The notes: a model not told the origin generated them from the sequence alone. A stretch of DNA of 64,000 bases from an uncultured Prevotellaceae bacterium (GCA_902792635.1 CADBAG010000004.1:62001-126000); one strand, 5' to 3'. Counted from the stretch's first letter, positions 24,382-33,819 are shown. Program-made: numbers and translations.

Positions 24382-25821
24382 ATGAATAAACTTATCGATT
24401 GCTTCATCCCACGTGGAAATGAAGAAGAGACCAATAGAAACTTACAGGCCCTCGAGAATGAAGAGCTCGTCAGCACCGTCACTGTCGTAGATGGAAATAT
24501 CAAGTCATCTGCCATATTAAAGGACATCATCAGCAAGGCAGAGGCCGAATATACACTGCTTTTTCTCAAAGGGCAGTTCATGCAGATGGGCTATCTCGCC
24601 CTGCAGCGCATGGTGCAAGTGGCTAATATCACGAAAGCTGCCATGACATACACCGACCACTATAACATCTCTGCCGACGGCAAGCGCCAAGACGCCCCGA
24701 CCATCGATTATCAGATGGGTGCGCTGCGCGACGATTTCAACTTTGGATCCGTGCTGCTCTTCCGTACAGACGCGCTGAAAGAAGCAGCCTCTCGCATGAA
24801 AGCCGACTACCAGGCAGCAGGCTTTTACGACCTTCGTCTGAAGCTCGCGGAGAAATATCAGTTCAGCCATATCAACGAATATCTCTACTCCGAGGTGGAG
24901 CTCGACACGCGCAAGACGGGCGAGAAGCTCTTCGACTATGTGGACCCGAAGAACCGCGCCTCACAGATTGAGATGGAGCAGGCCGTCACGGAGTATCTGA
25001 AAGAGATTGGCGGCTATCTCAAGCCTGAGTTCACACCAGTAGATGTCATGGCCGGTGAGTTCCCCGTGGAGATCAGTGTCATGATCCCCGTGCGCAACCG
25101 CATCCGCACCATCCGCGATGCCGTGGAGAGTGCTCAGAACCAGAAGACAAACTTCAAATACAATATCTTCGTCATTGAGAACGGTCCAGAGTGTCACTCC
25201 ACGGACGGCACGACGGAGGCTGTCGACGAGATGGCTGCCAAAGACGACCGCATCGTACATATCGTCACCGAGCGCCGTGACCTCGGTGTAGGCGGCAGCT
25301 GGAACCTCTGTGCCCACGACCCACGCTGCGGCCGCTTCATCGTGCAGCTCGACTCCGACGACGTCTATCTTGACGAGAACACGCTGCAGACTTTCTACGA
25401 CGCTTTCTTGAAGCAGAAGACTGCAGCTATCATCGGAGCTTATGTGCTGACTGACATTAATAAGAATATCCTGCCCCCGGGCAAGATCGACCATGCTGAA
25501 TGGACGCCTGAGAACGGCCGCAACAATGCCCTGCGCATCAACGGGCTCGGTGCTCCGCGTGGCATGTACTCGCCGCTGCTTCGCGACATCACGATGCCGA
25601 ACGTCTGCTATGGTGAGGACTATGCTTTCATGCTCGCCCTGAGCCGCCACTATCTCATCGGCCGCATCTACGACCCCGTCTACTGCTGCCGTCGTTGGGA
25701 TGACAACTCGGATGGCGACCTGAGCATCGAGAAGGAGAACCGCAACAACATCTACAAGGACCGTATACGCACCTGGGAGCTCATGGCGCGCATAGAGATG
25801 AACAAACAGAATAATAAGTAA
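24382..25821 (+). CDS. Tandem GT-A glycosyltransferase, family 2-like
   Basis: A 479-residue cytosolic protein. Residues about 230-440 form a family 2 domain: [22 protein letters not shown], a nucleotide-binding region, [11 protein letters not shown] with the DxD metal site, and a late [13 protein letters not shown]. The first 220 residues also look GT-A-like ([42 protein letters not shown]) but lack a clear DxD. It heads a compact run of genes, with the AmpG-like transporter 13 bases downstream, and may glycosylate a wall-related product; that is inference. Confidence 0.82.
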   Translation: MNKLIDCFIPRGNEEETNRNLQALENEELVSTVTVVDGNIKSSAILKDIISKAEAEYTLLFLKGQFMQMGYLALQRMVQVANITKAAMTYTDHYNISADGKRQDAPTIDYQMGALRDDFNFGSVLLFRTDALKEAASRMKADYQAAGFYDLRLKLAEKYQFSHINEYLYSEVELDTRKTGEKLFDYVDPKNRASQIEMEQAVTEYLKEIGGYLKPEFTPVDVMAGEFPVEISVMIPVRNRIRTIRDAVESAQNQKTNFKYNIFVIENGPECHSTDGTTEAVDEMAAKDDRIVHIVTERRDLGVGGSWNLCAHDPRCGRFIVQLDSDDVYLDENTLQTFYDAFLKQKTAAIIGAYVLTDINKNILPPGKIDHAEWTPENGRNNALRINGLGAPRGMYSPLLRDITMPNVCYGEDYAFMLALSRHYLIGRIYDPVYCCRRWDDNSDGDLSIEKENRNNIYKDRIRTWELMARIEMNKQNNK

Positions 25822-25833
25822 TCCAAAGCCTTC

Positions 25834-27159
25834 ATGATTAATAGCAAGAATATCTCTCCCTGGTTTTGGGTGCCGACACTCTATTTTGCGGAAGGTGTGC
25901 CTTACTTCATTGTGAACAATATCTCCGTGATGATGTTCACGAAGATGGGCGTACCCAATGGCGACATGGCGTTCTTCACAACCCTGCTCTACTTCCCCTG
26001 GTTTCTGAAAGGTATCTGGAGCCCGTTGGTAGATGTGGTGAAAACGAAACGTTGGTGGATCGTCACCATGCAGGCTTTGCTCACGGCGCTGATGATCCTT
26101 CTCACTCTCACGCTCCCCACTCCTACGTCGCAGATGATCTCACTTGGCAACACACCTATCAGTCTCTTCACGCTGACGCTGATCCTTTTCATCATCGCAG
26201 CCTTTGCCTCTGCTACCCACGACATCGCTGCTGACGGCTATTACATGTTGGCCCACTCGCCCAGCAGTCAGGCACGGTTCATCGGTATCCGCAGCACGTT
26301 CTACCGCATCGCCTCTGTCTTCGGGCAGGGCGTATTGGTGTTCATCGCCGGAAATATTGAGAACAGTACCGGCAATATACCCTATTCCTGGCGAGTGACC
26401 TTAGGTGTGAGCGCCGCCATCTTCTTCATCATCACACTCTACCACACGTTTTTCCTTCCTGTTGCCGACGATGACCATCCACGTGTAAACACAGCTGAGA
26501 CGTCTTCCGGCAAAGGCAAATGGGCAGAGCTCGGAGAGTCGTTCTATACATTCGCTCACAAGCCGCACGTATGGTGGGCCATTGCTTTCATGCTTCTCTA
26601 TCGCTTGCCGGAAGGTTTCCTTATCAAGATGTGCCAGCCTTTCCTTGTGCACAGTACGGACCAAGGAGGCCTCGGCCTGAGCACAGAGCTCGTCGGTGTC
26701 GTCTATGGCACCTTCGGTGTGATCGCACTCCTTGCCGGAGGAATCCTTGGCGGTATCGTAGCCTCGAAGCGTGGCTTGAAACGCTCGCTGTGGATCATGG
26801 CGGCCGCCATGACGCTGCCCTGCCTTACTTTCGTCTATCTCGCCGTCTTCCAGCCTTCAAATGTAGGAGTCATCACCCTTGCGCTTTGTATTGAACAGTT
26901 CGGCTACGGCTTCGGTTTCACGGCGTACATGCTCTACATGATGTACTTCTCCGAAGGCGAGTTCAAAACTTCTCACTATGCCATCTGCACGGCGTTCATG
27001 GCCTTAAGCATGATGCTCCCCGGCTTTGTGGCAGGATATATCCAGGAAGCTATCGGCTACGTCAACTTCTTCTGGATGGTCATGGCATGCTGCATTGCAA
27101 CCATAGGCATCACATTCTTCATCCGCCGACAGGTCGATGAGGAATATGGACGTAAATAA
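25834..27159 (+). CDS. AmpG/MurT-like MFS transporter
   Basis: A 441-residue inner-membrane protein with about 12 membrane segments. The start WFWVPTLYFAEGVPYFIVNNISVMMFTKMGV and the FPWFLKGIWSPLVDVVKTKRWW loop are characteristic of the AmpG group that imports muropeptide sugars into the cytosol. It precedes an amino-sugar kinase and murQ, so the probable cargo is MurNAc, GlcNAc or an anhydromuropeptide. The gene order resembles the MurNAc-uptake operon murT-murK-murQ described in Tannerella, although orthology was not tested. Confidence 0.85.
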   Translation: MINSKNISPWFWVPTLYFAEGVPYFIVNNISVMMFTKMGVPNGDMAFFTTLLYFPWFLKGIWSPLVDVVKTKRWWIVTMQALLTALMILLTLTLPTPTSQMISLGNTPISLFTLTLILFIIAAFASATHDIAADGYYMLAHSPSSQARFIGIRSTFYRIASVFGQGVLVFIAGNIENSTGNIPYSWRVTLGVSAAIFFIITLYHTFFLPVADDDHPRVNTAETSSGKGKWAELGESFYTFAHKPHVWWAIAFMLLYRLPEGFLIKMCQPFLVHSTDQGGLGLSTELVGVVYGTFGVIALLAGGILGGIVASKRGLKRSLWIMAAAMTLPCLTFVYLAVFQPSNVGVITLALCIEQFGYGFGFTAYMLYMMYFSEGEFKTSHYAICTAFMALSMMLPGFVAGYIQEAIGYVNFFWMVMACCIATIGITFFIRRQVDEEYGRK

Positions 27160-27167
27160 TAATAATC

Positions 27168-28010
27168 ATGATACTCTTAGCAGACAGTGGCTCCACAAAA
27201 ACAGACTGGGGCCTTATAGATAACAATAAACTCGTCAAGACGCTGCGCACAAGTGGTATGAACCCTTTCCAGATGTCGGAAGAGGCCATCAAGGAAGAGA
27301 TCAAAGAACATCTTGTGCCCGAACTTTCTTCGACGACACTTGACGAGGTGCACTTCTATGGTGCCGGTTGCACGAAAGAGAAACAGCCTATCGTAGAGCG
27401 TGCCCTTCGCGCAAACCTCACCATCAACGGAGAGTGTGAGGTAGCAAGCGATATGCTCGGTGCAGCCCGTGGCATCTGCGGTCATAAGCCCGGCATAGCC
27501 TGTATCCTCGGCACCGGCAGCAACTCTTGCTCCTACGATGGCAAGTACCTCGTGAAGAACGTGTCACCCTTAGGATTCATTCTCGGCGATGAAGGCAGTG
27601 GAGCTGTGCTCGGCAAGCTTCTTGTCGGAGACGTGCTGAAGAACCAGATGTCGGAGACGATCACGAAGCGATTCTTCGAGAAGTTCCAGCTGACACCGGC
27701 CGAGATCATCGACCGCGTCTATCGTCAGCCGAAACCGAACACGTTCTTGGCTTCCTTTGTACCTTTCCTCGAAGAGAACCTCGATAACCCACAGATCTAT
27801 CGCCTCGTGAAAGAGAGTTTCCGCTCGTTCCTCCGCCGCAATGTCATGCAGTATGAGGGGTGGCAGACGCTCCCCATCGGCTTCAATGGAAGTATCGCAA
27901 AGATCTACAAGCAGCCGTTGCTCGAAGCCTTACGAGAGGAAGGTATGCACCTCGGCAGAATTATCCAAGCACCGATGGAGGCTATGGTGGAGTATCATAC
28001 CAGTTTATGA
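27168..28010 (+). CDS. BadF/BadG-type amino-sugar kinase (MurK/NagK-like)
   Basis: A 280-residue ASKHA-fold kinase with phosphate-1 motif ADSGSTKTDWGLI at the N-terminus, GAGCTKEK, the central ILGTGSNSCSYDG, and FILGDEGSGAVLGK. By context it phosphorylates MurNAc (the substrate of the downstream MurQ) or GlcNAc. It is encoded 8 bases after the transporter. The stop codon TGA (28008-28010) is the beginning of an 8-bp tandem repeat. Confidence 0.87.
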   Translation: MILLADSGSTKTDWGLIDNNKLVKTLRTSGMNPFQMSEEAIKEEIKEHLVPELSSTTLDEVHFYGAGCTKEKQPIVERALRANLTINGECEVASDMLGAARGICGHKPGIACILGTGSNSCSYDGKYLVKNVSPLGFILGDEGSGAVLGKLLVGDVLKNQMSETITKRFFEKFQLTPAEIIDRVYRQPKPNTFLASFVPFLEENLDNPQIYRLVKESFRSFLRRNVMQYEGWQTLPIGFNGSIAKIYKQPLLEALREEGMHLGRIIQAPMEAMVEYHTSL

Positions 28011-28056
28011 GTTTGTGAGTTTGTGAGTTTGTGAGTTTGTGAGTTTATAAGTTTGG
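28009..28056 (+). repeat. 8-bp tandem repeat GAGTTTGT
   Basis: Four perfect units (28009-28040) plus two degenerate ones fill the gap between the kinase stop and murQ. Copy-number slippage would change the distance between two co-transcribed genes. Confidence 0.88.
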
Positions 28057-28060
28057 ATAT

Positions 28061-28882
28061 ATGAGCGAACCATTCGTCAAGATAACCGAGCAGCCATCGC
28101 TCTATGATGACCTGGAGCAGAAGAGTGTTCACGAACTCTTGGTCGACATCAACCGAGAGGACCAAAAGGTGGCACTCGCCGTTGAGAAAGCTATCCCACA
28201 GATTGAAGCACTCGTGGAGCAGATCATACCGCGTATGAAACAAGGTGGACGTATCTTCTACATGGGAGCAGGCACAAGCGGACGACTCGGCGTGCTCGAT
28301 GCCTCTGAGCTCCCGCCTACCTTCGGCGTGCCGCCCACCTTGGTCTACGGACTTATCGCCGGGGGTGACACCGCCCTGCGCTATGCTGTAGAGAATGCGG
28401 AGGATGACCCCAAACGAGGATGGCAGGAACTGGAGGAGCATGGCATAGGGCCGGAGGATACGGTCATCGGCATCGCTGCATCCGGCACGACACCCTATGT
28501 CGTAGGAGCCTTGAAAGACGCACGCGCCCATGGCTGTCTCACAGGATGCATCACATCCAACCCCCGTACACCGATGGCAGCAGCCTGCGAATATCCCATC
28601 GAGATGATTGTCGGTCCCGAGTTCGTCACCGGATCATCACGCATGAAGTCGGGCACAGGGCAGAAGATGATTCTCAACATGATCTCAACTTCTGTCATGA
28701 TTCAGCTCGGACGCGTCAAAGGCAACCGTATGGTGAACATGCAACTGACAAACAAGAAGCTCGTCGACCGCGGCACACGCATGGTCATGGACTACACTCA
28801 TCTGTCTTATGAAGAGGCCAATGCCCTGCTGTTAAAATATGGCTCGGTGAAGAAGGCGGTGGATGCATTCAACGCTCGTTGA
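28061..28882 (+). CDS. murQ: N-acetylmuramic acid 6-phosphate etherase
   Basis: Cleaves the lactyl ether of MurNAc-6-phosphate, giving GlcNAc-6-phosphate and lactate. The 273-residue protein carries a SIS domain with YMGAGTSGRLGVLDASELPPTFG (residues about 67-89), IAASGTTPYVVGAL, and TGSSRMKSGTGQKMILNM. Together with the transporter and kinase upstream it makes a complete import-phosphorylate-cleave path for MurNAc. Its last 14 bases overlap the convergent helicase gene. Confidence 0.95.
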   Translation: MSEPFVKITEQPSLYDDLEQKSVHELLVDINREDQKVALAVEKAIPQIEALVEQIIPRMKQGGRIFYMGAGTSGRLGVLDASELPPTFGVPPTLVYGLIAGGDTALRYAVENAEDDPKRGWQELEEHGIGPEDTVIGIAASGTTPYVVGALKDARAHGCLTGCITSNPRTPMAAACEYPIEMIVGPEFVTGSSRMKSGTGQKMILNMISTSVMIQLGRVKGNRMVNMQLTNKKLVDRGTRMVMDYTHLSYEEANALLLKYGSVKKAVDAFNAR

Positions 28883-30797
28883 TCTCCTGCACATATTCCC
28901 ATAACTTCTTGTAGAACGGATGGCGGGTGAGCGTGGCGACATCGCCAAGGATGATAAGTTTCATGCGGGCCCGCGTAATAGCGACATTCATGCGGCGGAG
29001 GTCTCGCAGGAAGCCTATCTCTCCATTCTCATTGGCTCGGACCATAGAGATGAGGATGATATCACGCTCCTGACCTTGGAAACCATCGACCGTATTGACC
29101 GTGATAAGCCGGCGATAAGGCTTGAAGAACTCACGCTGCTTGACAAGTTTCCGCAGATACTGCACCTGAGCGCGGTAAGGCGAGATGACACCCACATCAA
29201 TCTGCTCCTCAAGGATGCGCTCCTTGCCGATCTTCGTGAAATAGTCTTGCAGGCTCTTCAGCGTCAACTCCGCCTCTCCTTTGTTTACGCGTCCAAAACT
29301 CTCTCCGATAAACTGCTCTTTGTTGCTTGGTTCATCGGGACCTACCTCCATCTGTCCCGTGTCGAGCCAGAGGATAGGCCGGTCAAAGTTGAGGATGCTC
29401 TTGCGCTGCTGTATCTCCGGTGCCGTCTTCACCTTGCCGCCATAGAACCAGTCGGACGAGAACTTCATGATCTCATCGTTCATGCGGTACTGCACACCGA
29501 GGAGTGTCACACACTCCGGCTTGTTCTCCACGATACGCTCCATGAGCGTCTTACCCAATCCGCCTTTCAGCGCGGCAATGCTCTTTACCGTCGGTGGCAA
29601 CTGACAATGATCACCGGCAAGGATGACACGGGTCACACGACGCATCGGGATCCAGCACGCGGCCTCCAAAGCCTGCGCAGCCTCATCAATAAACAAGGTA
29701 CCGAACTTCTGACCTTCAAGCAACCGGTTAGCAGAGCCGACAAGTGTTGAGGCGATGACACGCGCCTCACCGAAGAGATCCGCATTGATTCGTATCTCTA
29801 ATTCTGTCGCCCGCGACTTCAACCGCTCCAATTTCTGATGGAAGTTATCGTCGCGCCCTTTCTTTCTCCGTCTCAGTTCGCGCATTGCCTTGCGGATCGC
29901 CCAGAGTTGCGGGTAGTCGGGATGGGCCTCGAAGCGCCGCTCATAAGTGAAGCCGAGCATCTTGTCGTTGACACGCGTAGGATTGCCGATACGCAGCACA
30001 TTGATACCGCGGTCGACAAGCTTCTCACAGATCCAATCCACCGCCATGTTGCTTTGTGCGCAGACGAGGACCTGACTCTCGCGCATCAGGGTCTCATTGA
30101 TAGCCTCAACGAGCGTCGTCGTCTTACCCGTCCCCGGAGGCCCATGGACGATCGCTACGTCCTTGGCGCGCAGTACCTCATTAACCGCCCGTTCCTGAGT
30201 CTCATTGAGCCAGGGAAACGACATCGGAGCAAAAGTAAAACGCCCTGCCGCCATCTTCGAATAGAAGAGATCGCGCAGATAAGCCAACCGGTTGTTCTTG
30301 GCCCGTATGACCCGGTCCAGCGCATCGAACATCACGCGGTAGCTCGTCTCATCAAACGACAACTGCACGCCTACCGGCTTGTCGACACCTTGCAGGTCGA
30401 GCGCATGACCCTCAGGGACGACGACCACCATGCGGTCGCCCTCCACATAAGACACCGTGCCCGCGAAAGAGAAATAATGAATCGAGGTATCTTTCGAACC
30501 CTTAGCATTAGCCTTCGACGTCGTCTGCGACACCGTGAAGAACATCACGGGCTTGCCGTATTCAAAGTTGTGCTCTATATCCTGATCCTGCGTTCGCAGG
30601 ATCTCTATCGTCATCTGGTTCAGCGAGTTGTAGTGGCTCTGTCCCACAGACACGGGGAACCATGCATCGCCTCGCTTCACCTTGCGGCCGATGCCCATGG
30701 CCTCCGTTTGCTTGCGGAACGCCTCTTTCTCCGTCTGGTACTCCATCTGGAGCAACAGCCGTTGTTGCTGTAATGACTGTATTGCTGAATTATTCAT
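28869..30797 (-). CDS. UPF1-like superfamily 1B helicase/ATPase
   Basis: A 642-residue AAA/DNA2-type helicase. Motif I is HGPPGTGKTTTLVEA near residue 205, motif Ia CAQSNMAVDWI, motif II FIDEAAQALEAA, motif III AGDHCQLPPTV, motif V VDGFQGQERDIILISMVR and motif VI NVAITRARMKLIILGD. An N-terminal beta-barrel-like region (about 20-180) resembles IGHMBP2-type helicases. It probably unwinds DNA or RNA 5'-3'; the physiological role in Bacteroidota is not known. It has its own promoter at 30805-30812. Confidence 0.9.
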   Translation of the reverse strand: MNNSAIQSLQQQRLLLQMEYQTEKEAFRKQTEAMGIGRKVKRGDAWFPVSVGQSHYNSLNQMTIEILRTQDQDIEHNFEYGKPVMFFTVSQTTSKANAKGSKDTSIHYFSFAGTVSYVEGDRMVVVVPEGHALDLQGVDKPVGVQLSFDETSYRVMFDALDRVIRAKNNRLAYLRDLFYSKMAAGRFTFAPMSFPWLNETQERAVNEVLRAKDVAIVHGPPGTGKTTTLVEAINETLMRESQVLVCAQSNMAVDWICEKLVDRGINVLRIGNPTRVNDKMLGFTYERRFEAHPDYPQLWAIRKAMRELRRRKKGRDDNFHQKLERLKSRATELEIRINADLFGEARVIASTLVGSANRLLEGQKFGTLFIDEAAQALEAACWIPMRRVTRVILAGDHCQLPPTVKSIAALKGGLGKTLMERIVENKPECVTLLGVQYRMNDEIMKFSSDWFYGGKVKTAPEIQQRKSILNFDRPILWLDTGQMEVGPDEPSNKEQFIGESFGRVNKGEAELTLKSLQDYFTKIGKERILEEQIDVGVISPYRAQVQYLRKLVKQREFFKPYRRLITVNTVDGFQGQERDIILISMVRANENGEIGFLRDLRRMNVAITRARMKLIILGDVATLTRHPFYKKLWEYVQEINER

Positions 30798-30804
30798 CTG
30801 CGTG

Positions 30805-30812
30805 CAAAGTTA
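30805..30812 (-). promoter_or_regulatory. -7 box of the helicase gene
   Basis: TAACTTTG on the minus strand, 8 bases before the ATG at 30797; a very short leader. Confidence 0.65.
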
Positions 30813-30858
30813 CGCATTTTCTTCTTTATACCCAATTCTATAGCTCTTTTATGCCATC

Positions 30859-30968
30859 GGCTGACACGTGACAACCAATTGGCTGACACGTGAAAACCAA
30901 TTGGCTGGCACGTGACAACCAATTGGCTGGCACGTGACGAACAATTGGCTGACACGTGCCAGCAAATG
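30859..30968. repeat. Five tandem 22-bp repeats with CACGTG palindromes
   Basis: Units at 30859, 30881, 30903, 30925 and 30947 have the form GGCTGRCACGTG followed by ACAACCAATT; the fifth is diverged at the end. There is no spacer between units, so it is not a CRISPR. With CACGTG every 22 bp (about two helical turns), all palindromes face the same side of the DNA. It lies in a 334-base gap between the helicase promoter and a PIN module; the remaining sequence shows nothing else recognisable. Confidence 0.9.
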
Positions 30969-31065
30969 TAGAACAAGCAACGATGTTATTTGCATCGGCT
31001 TTTCACGACTTATCACGACAACCGAGAAGAAAGGGCTAATAAGCGTAATATTTCGGGTTAAAAAC

Positions 31066-31096
31066 TTGCAGATATCAAATCAATATCTTATTTTTG
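31066..31096 (+). promoter_or_regulatory. Promoter and candidate operator of the second PIN module
   Basis: TTG at 31066-31068 and TATTTTTG at 31089-31096 form the promoter. Between them AGATAT (31070-31075) and ATATCT (31083-31088) form an inverted repeat, a natural place for the antitoxin to bind and autorepress. A good Shine-Dalgarno (AAGGAGG) precedes the ORF. Confidence 0.6.
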
Positions 31097-31131
31097 CAAC
31101 AGATTAGATATTAACTCAAGGAGGACAGAAT

Positions 31132-31389
31132 ATGAACATCAACATCTCAATCAACTCAGATATATATCACGACGCTTTAGAGTATGCGCAAGAGCATCAT
31201 ACAAGTATTAAGAATATTATAGAATCTTACTTGGTAAAATTGCGTCCCATCAAATTTACTGCATCAAATCAAGCAGACATAAAGCTACAAGAGTTGATTA
31301 ATCTCACGAAGGGCTTAAAGCTTGATGCTGACGATATTAATGGGGACGAAGCAAAACAATCATACTTAGAAGAAAAATACGTAAGATGA
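31132..31389 (+). CDS. Antitoxin of a VapBC-like module
   Basis: An 85-residue protein with a short ribbon-helix-helix-like start (MNINISINSDIYHDALEYAQEHHTSIKNIIESYLVKL) and a charged C-terminal half that would wrap the toxin. Its last four bases overlap the toxin start (ATGA). The RHH assignment is from pattern only. Composition is AT-rich. Confidence 0.8.
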   Translation: MNINISINSDIYHDALEYAQEHHTSIKNIIESYLVKLRPIKFTASNQADIKLQELINLTKGLKLDADDINGDEAKQSYLEEKYVR

Positions 31390-31808
31390 TAAAGTTATTC
31401 TTAGATACGAACATCATCCTTGACGTGATGGCTCAGAGAGAACCTTTCAGCGCCTCTGCAAACTCCGTTCTCAAAATGGGAATAGAGAGGAAAGTCATTT
31501 TATGTGCAACACCACTAACATTCGCAAATTGCGCATACATTCTGAAGAAGAGCTATAAGCATGCAGACTCTGTGCGGATTATCAAAGCATATAAACAATA
31601 TATATATGCTGTTCCTATGGACAATGAACAGTGCGAAAAAGCATTAAGTAGCCAAATGCCGGACTTTGAAGATATGTTGCAATATGAAGCAGCCGAAGCT
31701 TACCAATGTGATTTCATCATAACCAGAAACAAACAGCATTTTCCATTGGAAAGTATACCAGTACTTTCTGCGAACGAATTTATCCAGGAGTATATTAATC
31801 CGACATAA
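31386..31808 (+). CDS. PIN-domain toxin (VapC-like)
   Basis: A 140-residue PIN protein: LFLDTNIILDVMAQREPFSASAN with the first Asp, then NCAYILKKSYK, the central acidic MPDFEDMLQYEAAEAYQCDFIITRNKQHF, and LSANEFIQEY at the end. Expected to be a Mg-dependent endoribonuclease held inactive by the preceding gene product. The target is unknown. It shares little visible similarity with the PIN toxin at 23849 beyond the fold motifs. Confidence 0.87.
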   Translation: MIKLFLDTNIILDVMAQREPFSASANSVLKMGIERKVILCATPLTFANCAYILKKSYKHADSVRIIKAYKQYIYAVPMDNEQCEKALSSQMPDFEDMLQYEAAEAYQCDFIITRNKQHFPLESIPVLSANEFIQEYINPT

Positions 31809-31874
31809 GATGCCGACAAGAATGCTCTAACAAGCAAGATTTATCTTAAATAGTGCAAAATATCAATGTAAAGA

Positions 31875-31905
31875 TTTGTTTGTTAAAAGAAAAAGCCTAC
31901 CTTTG
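31875..31905 (+). promoter_or_regulatory. Promoter of tRNA-Leu
   Basis: TTTG at 31875-31878 and TACCTTTG at 31898-31905, 19 bases apart; the tRNA begins 26 bases further on. Confidence 0.75.
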
Positions 31906-31930
31906 CAGTAATGTAATCAAGCATTGGCTT

Positions 31931-32015
31931 GCCGTGATGGTGGAATGGTAGACACGAGGGACTTAAAATCCCTTGGCCAGTAATGGCTGTGCGGGTTCGA
32001 GTCCCGCTCGCGGCA
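31931..32015 (+). tRNA. tRNA-Leu (anticodon UAA)
   Basis: An 85-base type II tRNA. The acceptor stem pairs GCCGTGA (31931-31937) with TCGCGGC (32008-32014); the anticodon loop reads CTTAAAA giving UAA; a long variable arm (GGCCAGTAATGGCTG region) and the T loop GGTTCGAGTCC follow. CCA is not encoded. A lipoprotein gene begins 30 bases later. Confidence 0.96.
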
Positions 32016-32044
32016 CAAAAACTTATCAAAATAATAAATTTATT

Positions 32045-33718
32045 ATGCGTAACCATCTGTTTCTTTCATTAACAGCATGCTCAGCCCTTCTTTTGGCATC
32101 ATGCTCTAAGATGGGTCCCCTTTCTGCCGATAACTTCTCGGTAGACCCCAACCCGCTTACCACTGTTGGCGGTCAGGTTCCCGCAACAATCGACGGTACA
32201 TTCCCCGTGAAGTACATGAAGAAGAAAGCCACTGTCACTGTCACTCCGGAGCTCCGCTATGGCAACGGTGAGGTGACGAAAGGTCAGAGTGCTACTTTCC
32301 AGGGCGAGAAAGTACAGGGCAACAACCAGACCATCTCTTACAAGATGGGTGGCAAGTATACCATGAAGACTGCTTTCCCTTACAACCCCGACATGGAGCA
32401 GAGCGAGATGTATCTCACTTTCGATGCTCGCAAGGGTAACAAGGTTTACAATGTGCCTGCCGTGAAGGTTGCCAATGGTGTCATCGCTACATCTGAGCTT
32501 TACAAGAAGGCTATGGACAACGCCGGCGCCTGCATCGCTCCCGATAGCTTCCAGCGCGTCAAGGATCAGAAGGTCCAGGCTAACATCAAGTTCCTCATCA
32601 ACCAGGCTAACCTCCGCAAGAGCGAGCTGAAGAACAACTCTGTCAAGGAGTTCGTCAAGATGCTCAAGGAGATCAACAACGACCGCAAGGGCCTGAACAT
32701 GAAGAACGTCGAGGTAGCTGCTTACGCTTCTCCTGATGGCGGCTTCGCTTTCAACGACAAGCTGTCTAAGAACCGTGAGAAAGTGACCAACGGCTATGTC
32801 AACAAACAGCTGAAAGCTGCCAAGCTCGGTTCTACCGATGTTGACTCTCACTATACCGCTCAGGACTGGGACGGCTTCAAGGAGCTCGTTTCTGCCAGCA
32901 ACATCCAGGACAAGGACGTGATCCTTCGCGTGCTGGAGATGTACAAGGACCCGGCAGAGCGTGAGAGCCAGATCAAGAATATGAGCCAGGGCTTCCGCGA
33001 GCTCGCTACAGGTATCCTGCCTGAGCTTCGTCGCAGCCGTCTCATCATCAACTATCAGACTGTAGGCCGCAGCGACGACGAGATCAAGCAGCAGTATGCT
33101 GAGGATCCTTCAAAGCTGAGCGAGGATGAGCTTCTCTATGCAGCAAGTCTGACAAACGATCCAGCCAAGAAGGCTGAGATCTACAAGAAAGCTGCTGAGC
33201 AGAACAACAACGACTATCGCTCTCTCAACAACCTCGCTGCCCTGTCTTTCAACAAGGGTGACATGAACGCTGCCAAGCAGTACATCGCACAGGCTCAGCA
33301 GAAGGGCAATGCTCCTGAGGCTTATGCTAACCTCGCACTGATGGCCCTGAAGAATGGCAACACACAGGAGGCTGAGAGCTATCTCTCCAAGGCTAACGAT
33401 GCCAACGGTCTGAATGAGGTGCTCGGTAACCTGAACATCGCCAAGGGTGACTATGCACAGGCTGTGAAGAACTTCGGCAACTCTACTTCTAACAGCGCTG
33501 CTCTCGCACAGATCCTCAACAAGGACTATGCTTCTGCACTGTCTACACTGAACAGCACAAAGAATGCTGACGGCATGACAGAGTATCTGAAGGCTATCGC
33601 CAACAACCGCATGGGTAACACCGAGGCTGCTAAGACTGCTCTTCAGAAAGCTGAGCAGCTCGATTCTTCTCTCGCAGCTTACGCTGCCAAGGACCTCGAG
33701 TTCGCTAATCTGAAGTAA
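32045..33718 (+). CDS. Lipoprotein with OmpA-like and TPR regions
   Basis: A 557-residue lipoprotein: signal MRNHLFLSLTACSALLLASC with lipobox LASC. The N-terminal third is beta-rich (TVTVTPELRYGNGEVTKGQ). Around residues 190-275 the sequence VKMLKEINNDRKGLNMKNVEVAAYASPDGG...NDKLSKNREKVTNGYVNKQL looks like an OmpA-type peptidoglycan-binding domain. From about 370 on, TPR-like helical repeats (KAEIYKKAAEQNNNDYRSLNNLAALSF...) continue to the end. It may tether the outer membrane to the wall or scaffold a complex. An open frame extending upstream into the tRNA is not coding; ATG 32045 is the start. Confidence 0.85.
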   Translation: MRNHLFLSLTACSALLLASCSKMGPLSADNFSVDPNPLTTVGGQVPATIDGTFPVKYMKKKATVTVTPELRYGNGEVTKGQSATFQGEKVQGNNQTISYKMGGKYTMKTAFPYNPDMEQSEMYLTFDARKGNKVYNVPAVKVANGVIATSELYKKAMDNAGACIAPDSFQRVKDQKVQANIKFLINQANLRKSELKNNSVKEFVKMLKEINNDRKGLNMKNVEVAAYASPDGGFAFNDKLSKNREKVTNGYVNKQLKAAKLGSTDVDSHYTAQDWDGFKELVSASNIQDKDVILRVLEMYKDPAERESQIKNMSQGFRELATGILPELRRSRLIINYQTVGRSDDEIKQQYAEDPSKLSEDELLYAASLTNDPAKKAEIYKKAAEQNNNDYRSLNNLAALSFNKGDMNAAKQYIAQAQQKGNAPEAYANLALMALKNGNTQEAESYLSKANDANGLNEVLGNLNIAKGDYAQAVKNFGNSTSNSAALAQILNKDYASALSTLNSTKNADGMTEYLKAIANNRMGNTEAAKTALQKAEQLDSSLAAYAAKDLEFANLK

Positions 33719-33741
33719 TTAATATTCAACCCAACATAGAG

Positions 33742-33779
33742 AGCCATAGAGCCAGATAATTGGCTCTATGGCTTTTTTA
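33742..33779 (+). terminator. Terminator after the OmpA/TPR lipoprotein
   Basis: AGCCATAGAGCCA and TGGCTCTATGGCT arms (13 bp perfect), then T7. Confidence 0.9.
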
Positions 33780-33819
33780 TTTGCATATAGTTTTCTCTCA
33801 CACATCTCTTTTTGAGCCA

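Noticed and set aside
30859-30968. Possible CRISPR array
   Set aside because: The 22-bp units are directly adjacent with no unique spacers and no cas genes are nearby.
30794-30976. 60-codon minus-strand frame with repeated peptides
   Set aside because: It is only the translation of the 22-bp CACGTG repeats.
31973-32044. N-terminal extension of the OmpA/TPR lipoprotein into the tRNA-Leu gene
   Set aside because: It is the translation of the tRNA 3' half; the lipoprotein signal begins at ATG 32045.
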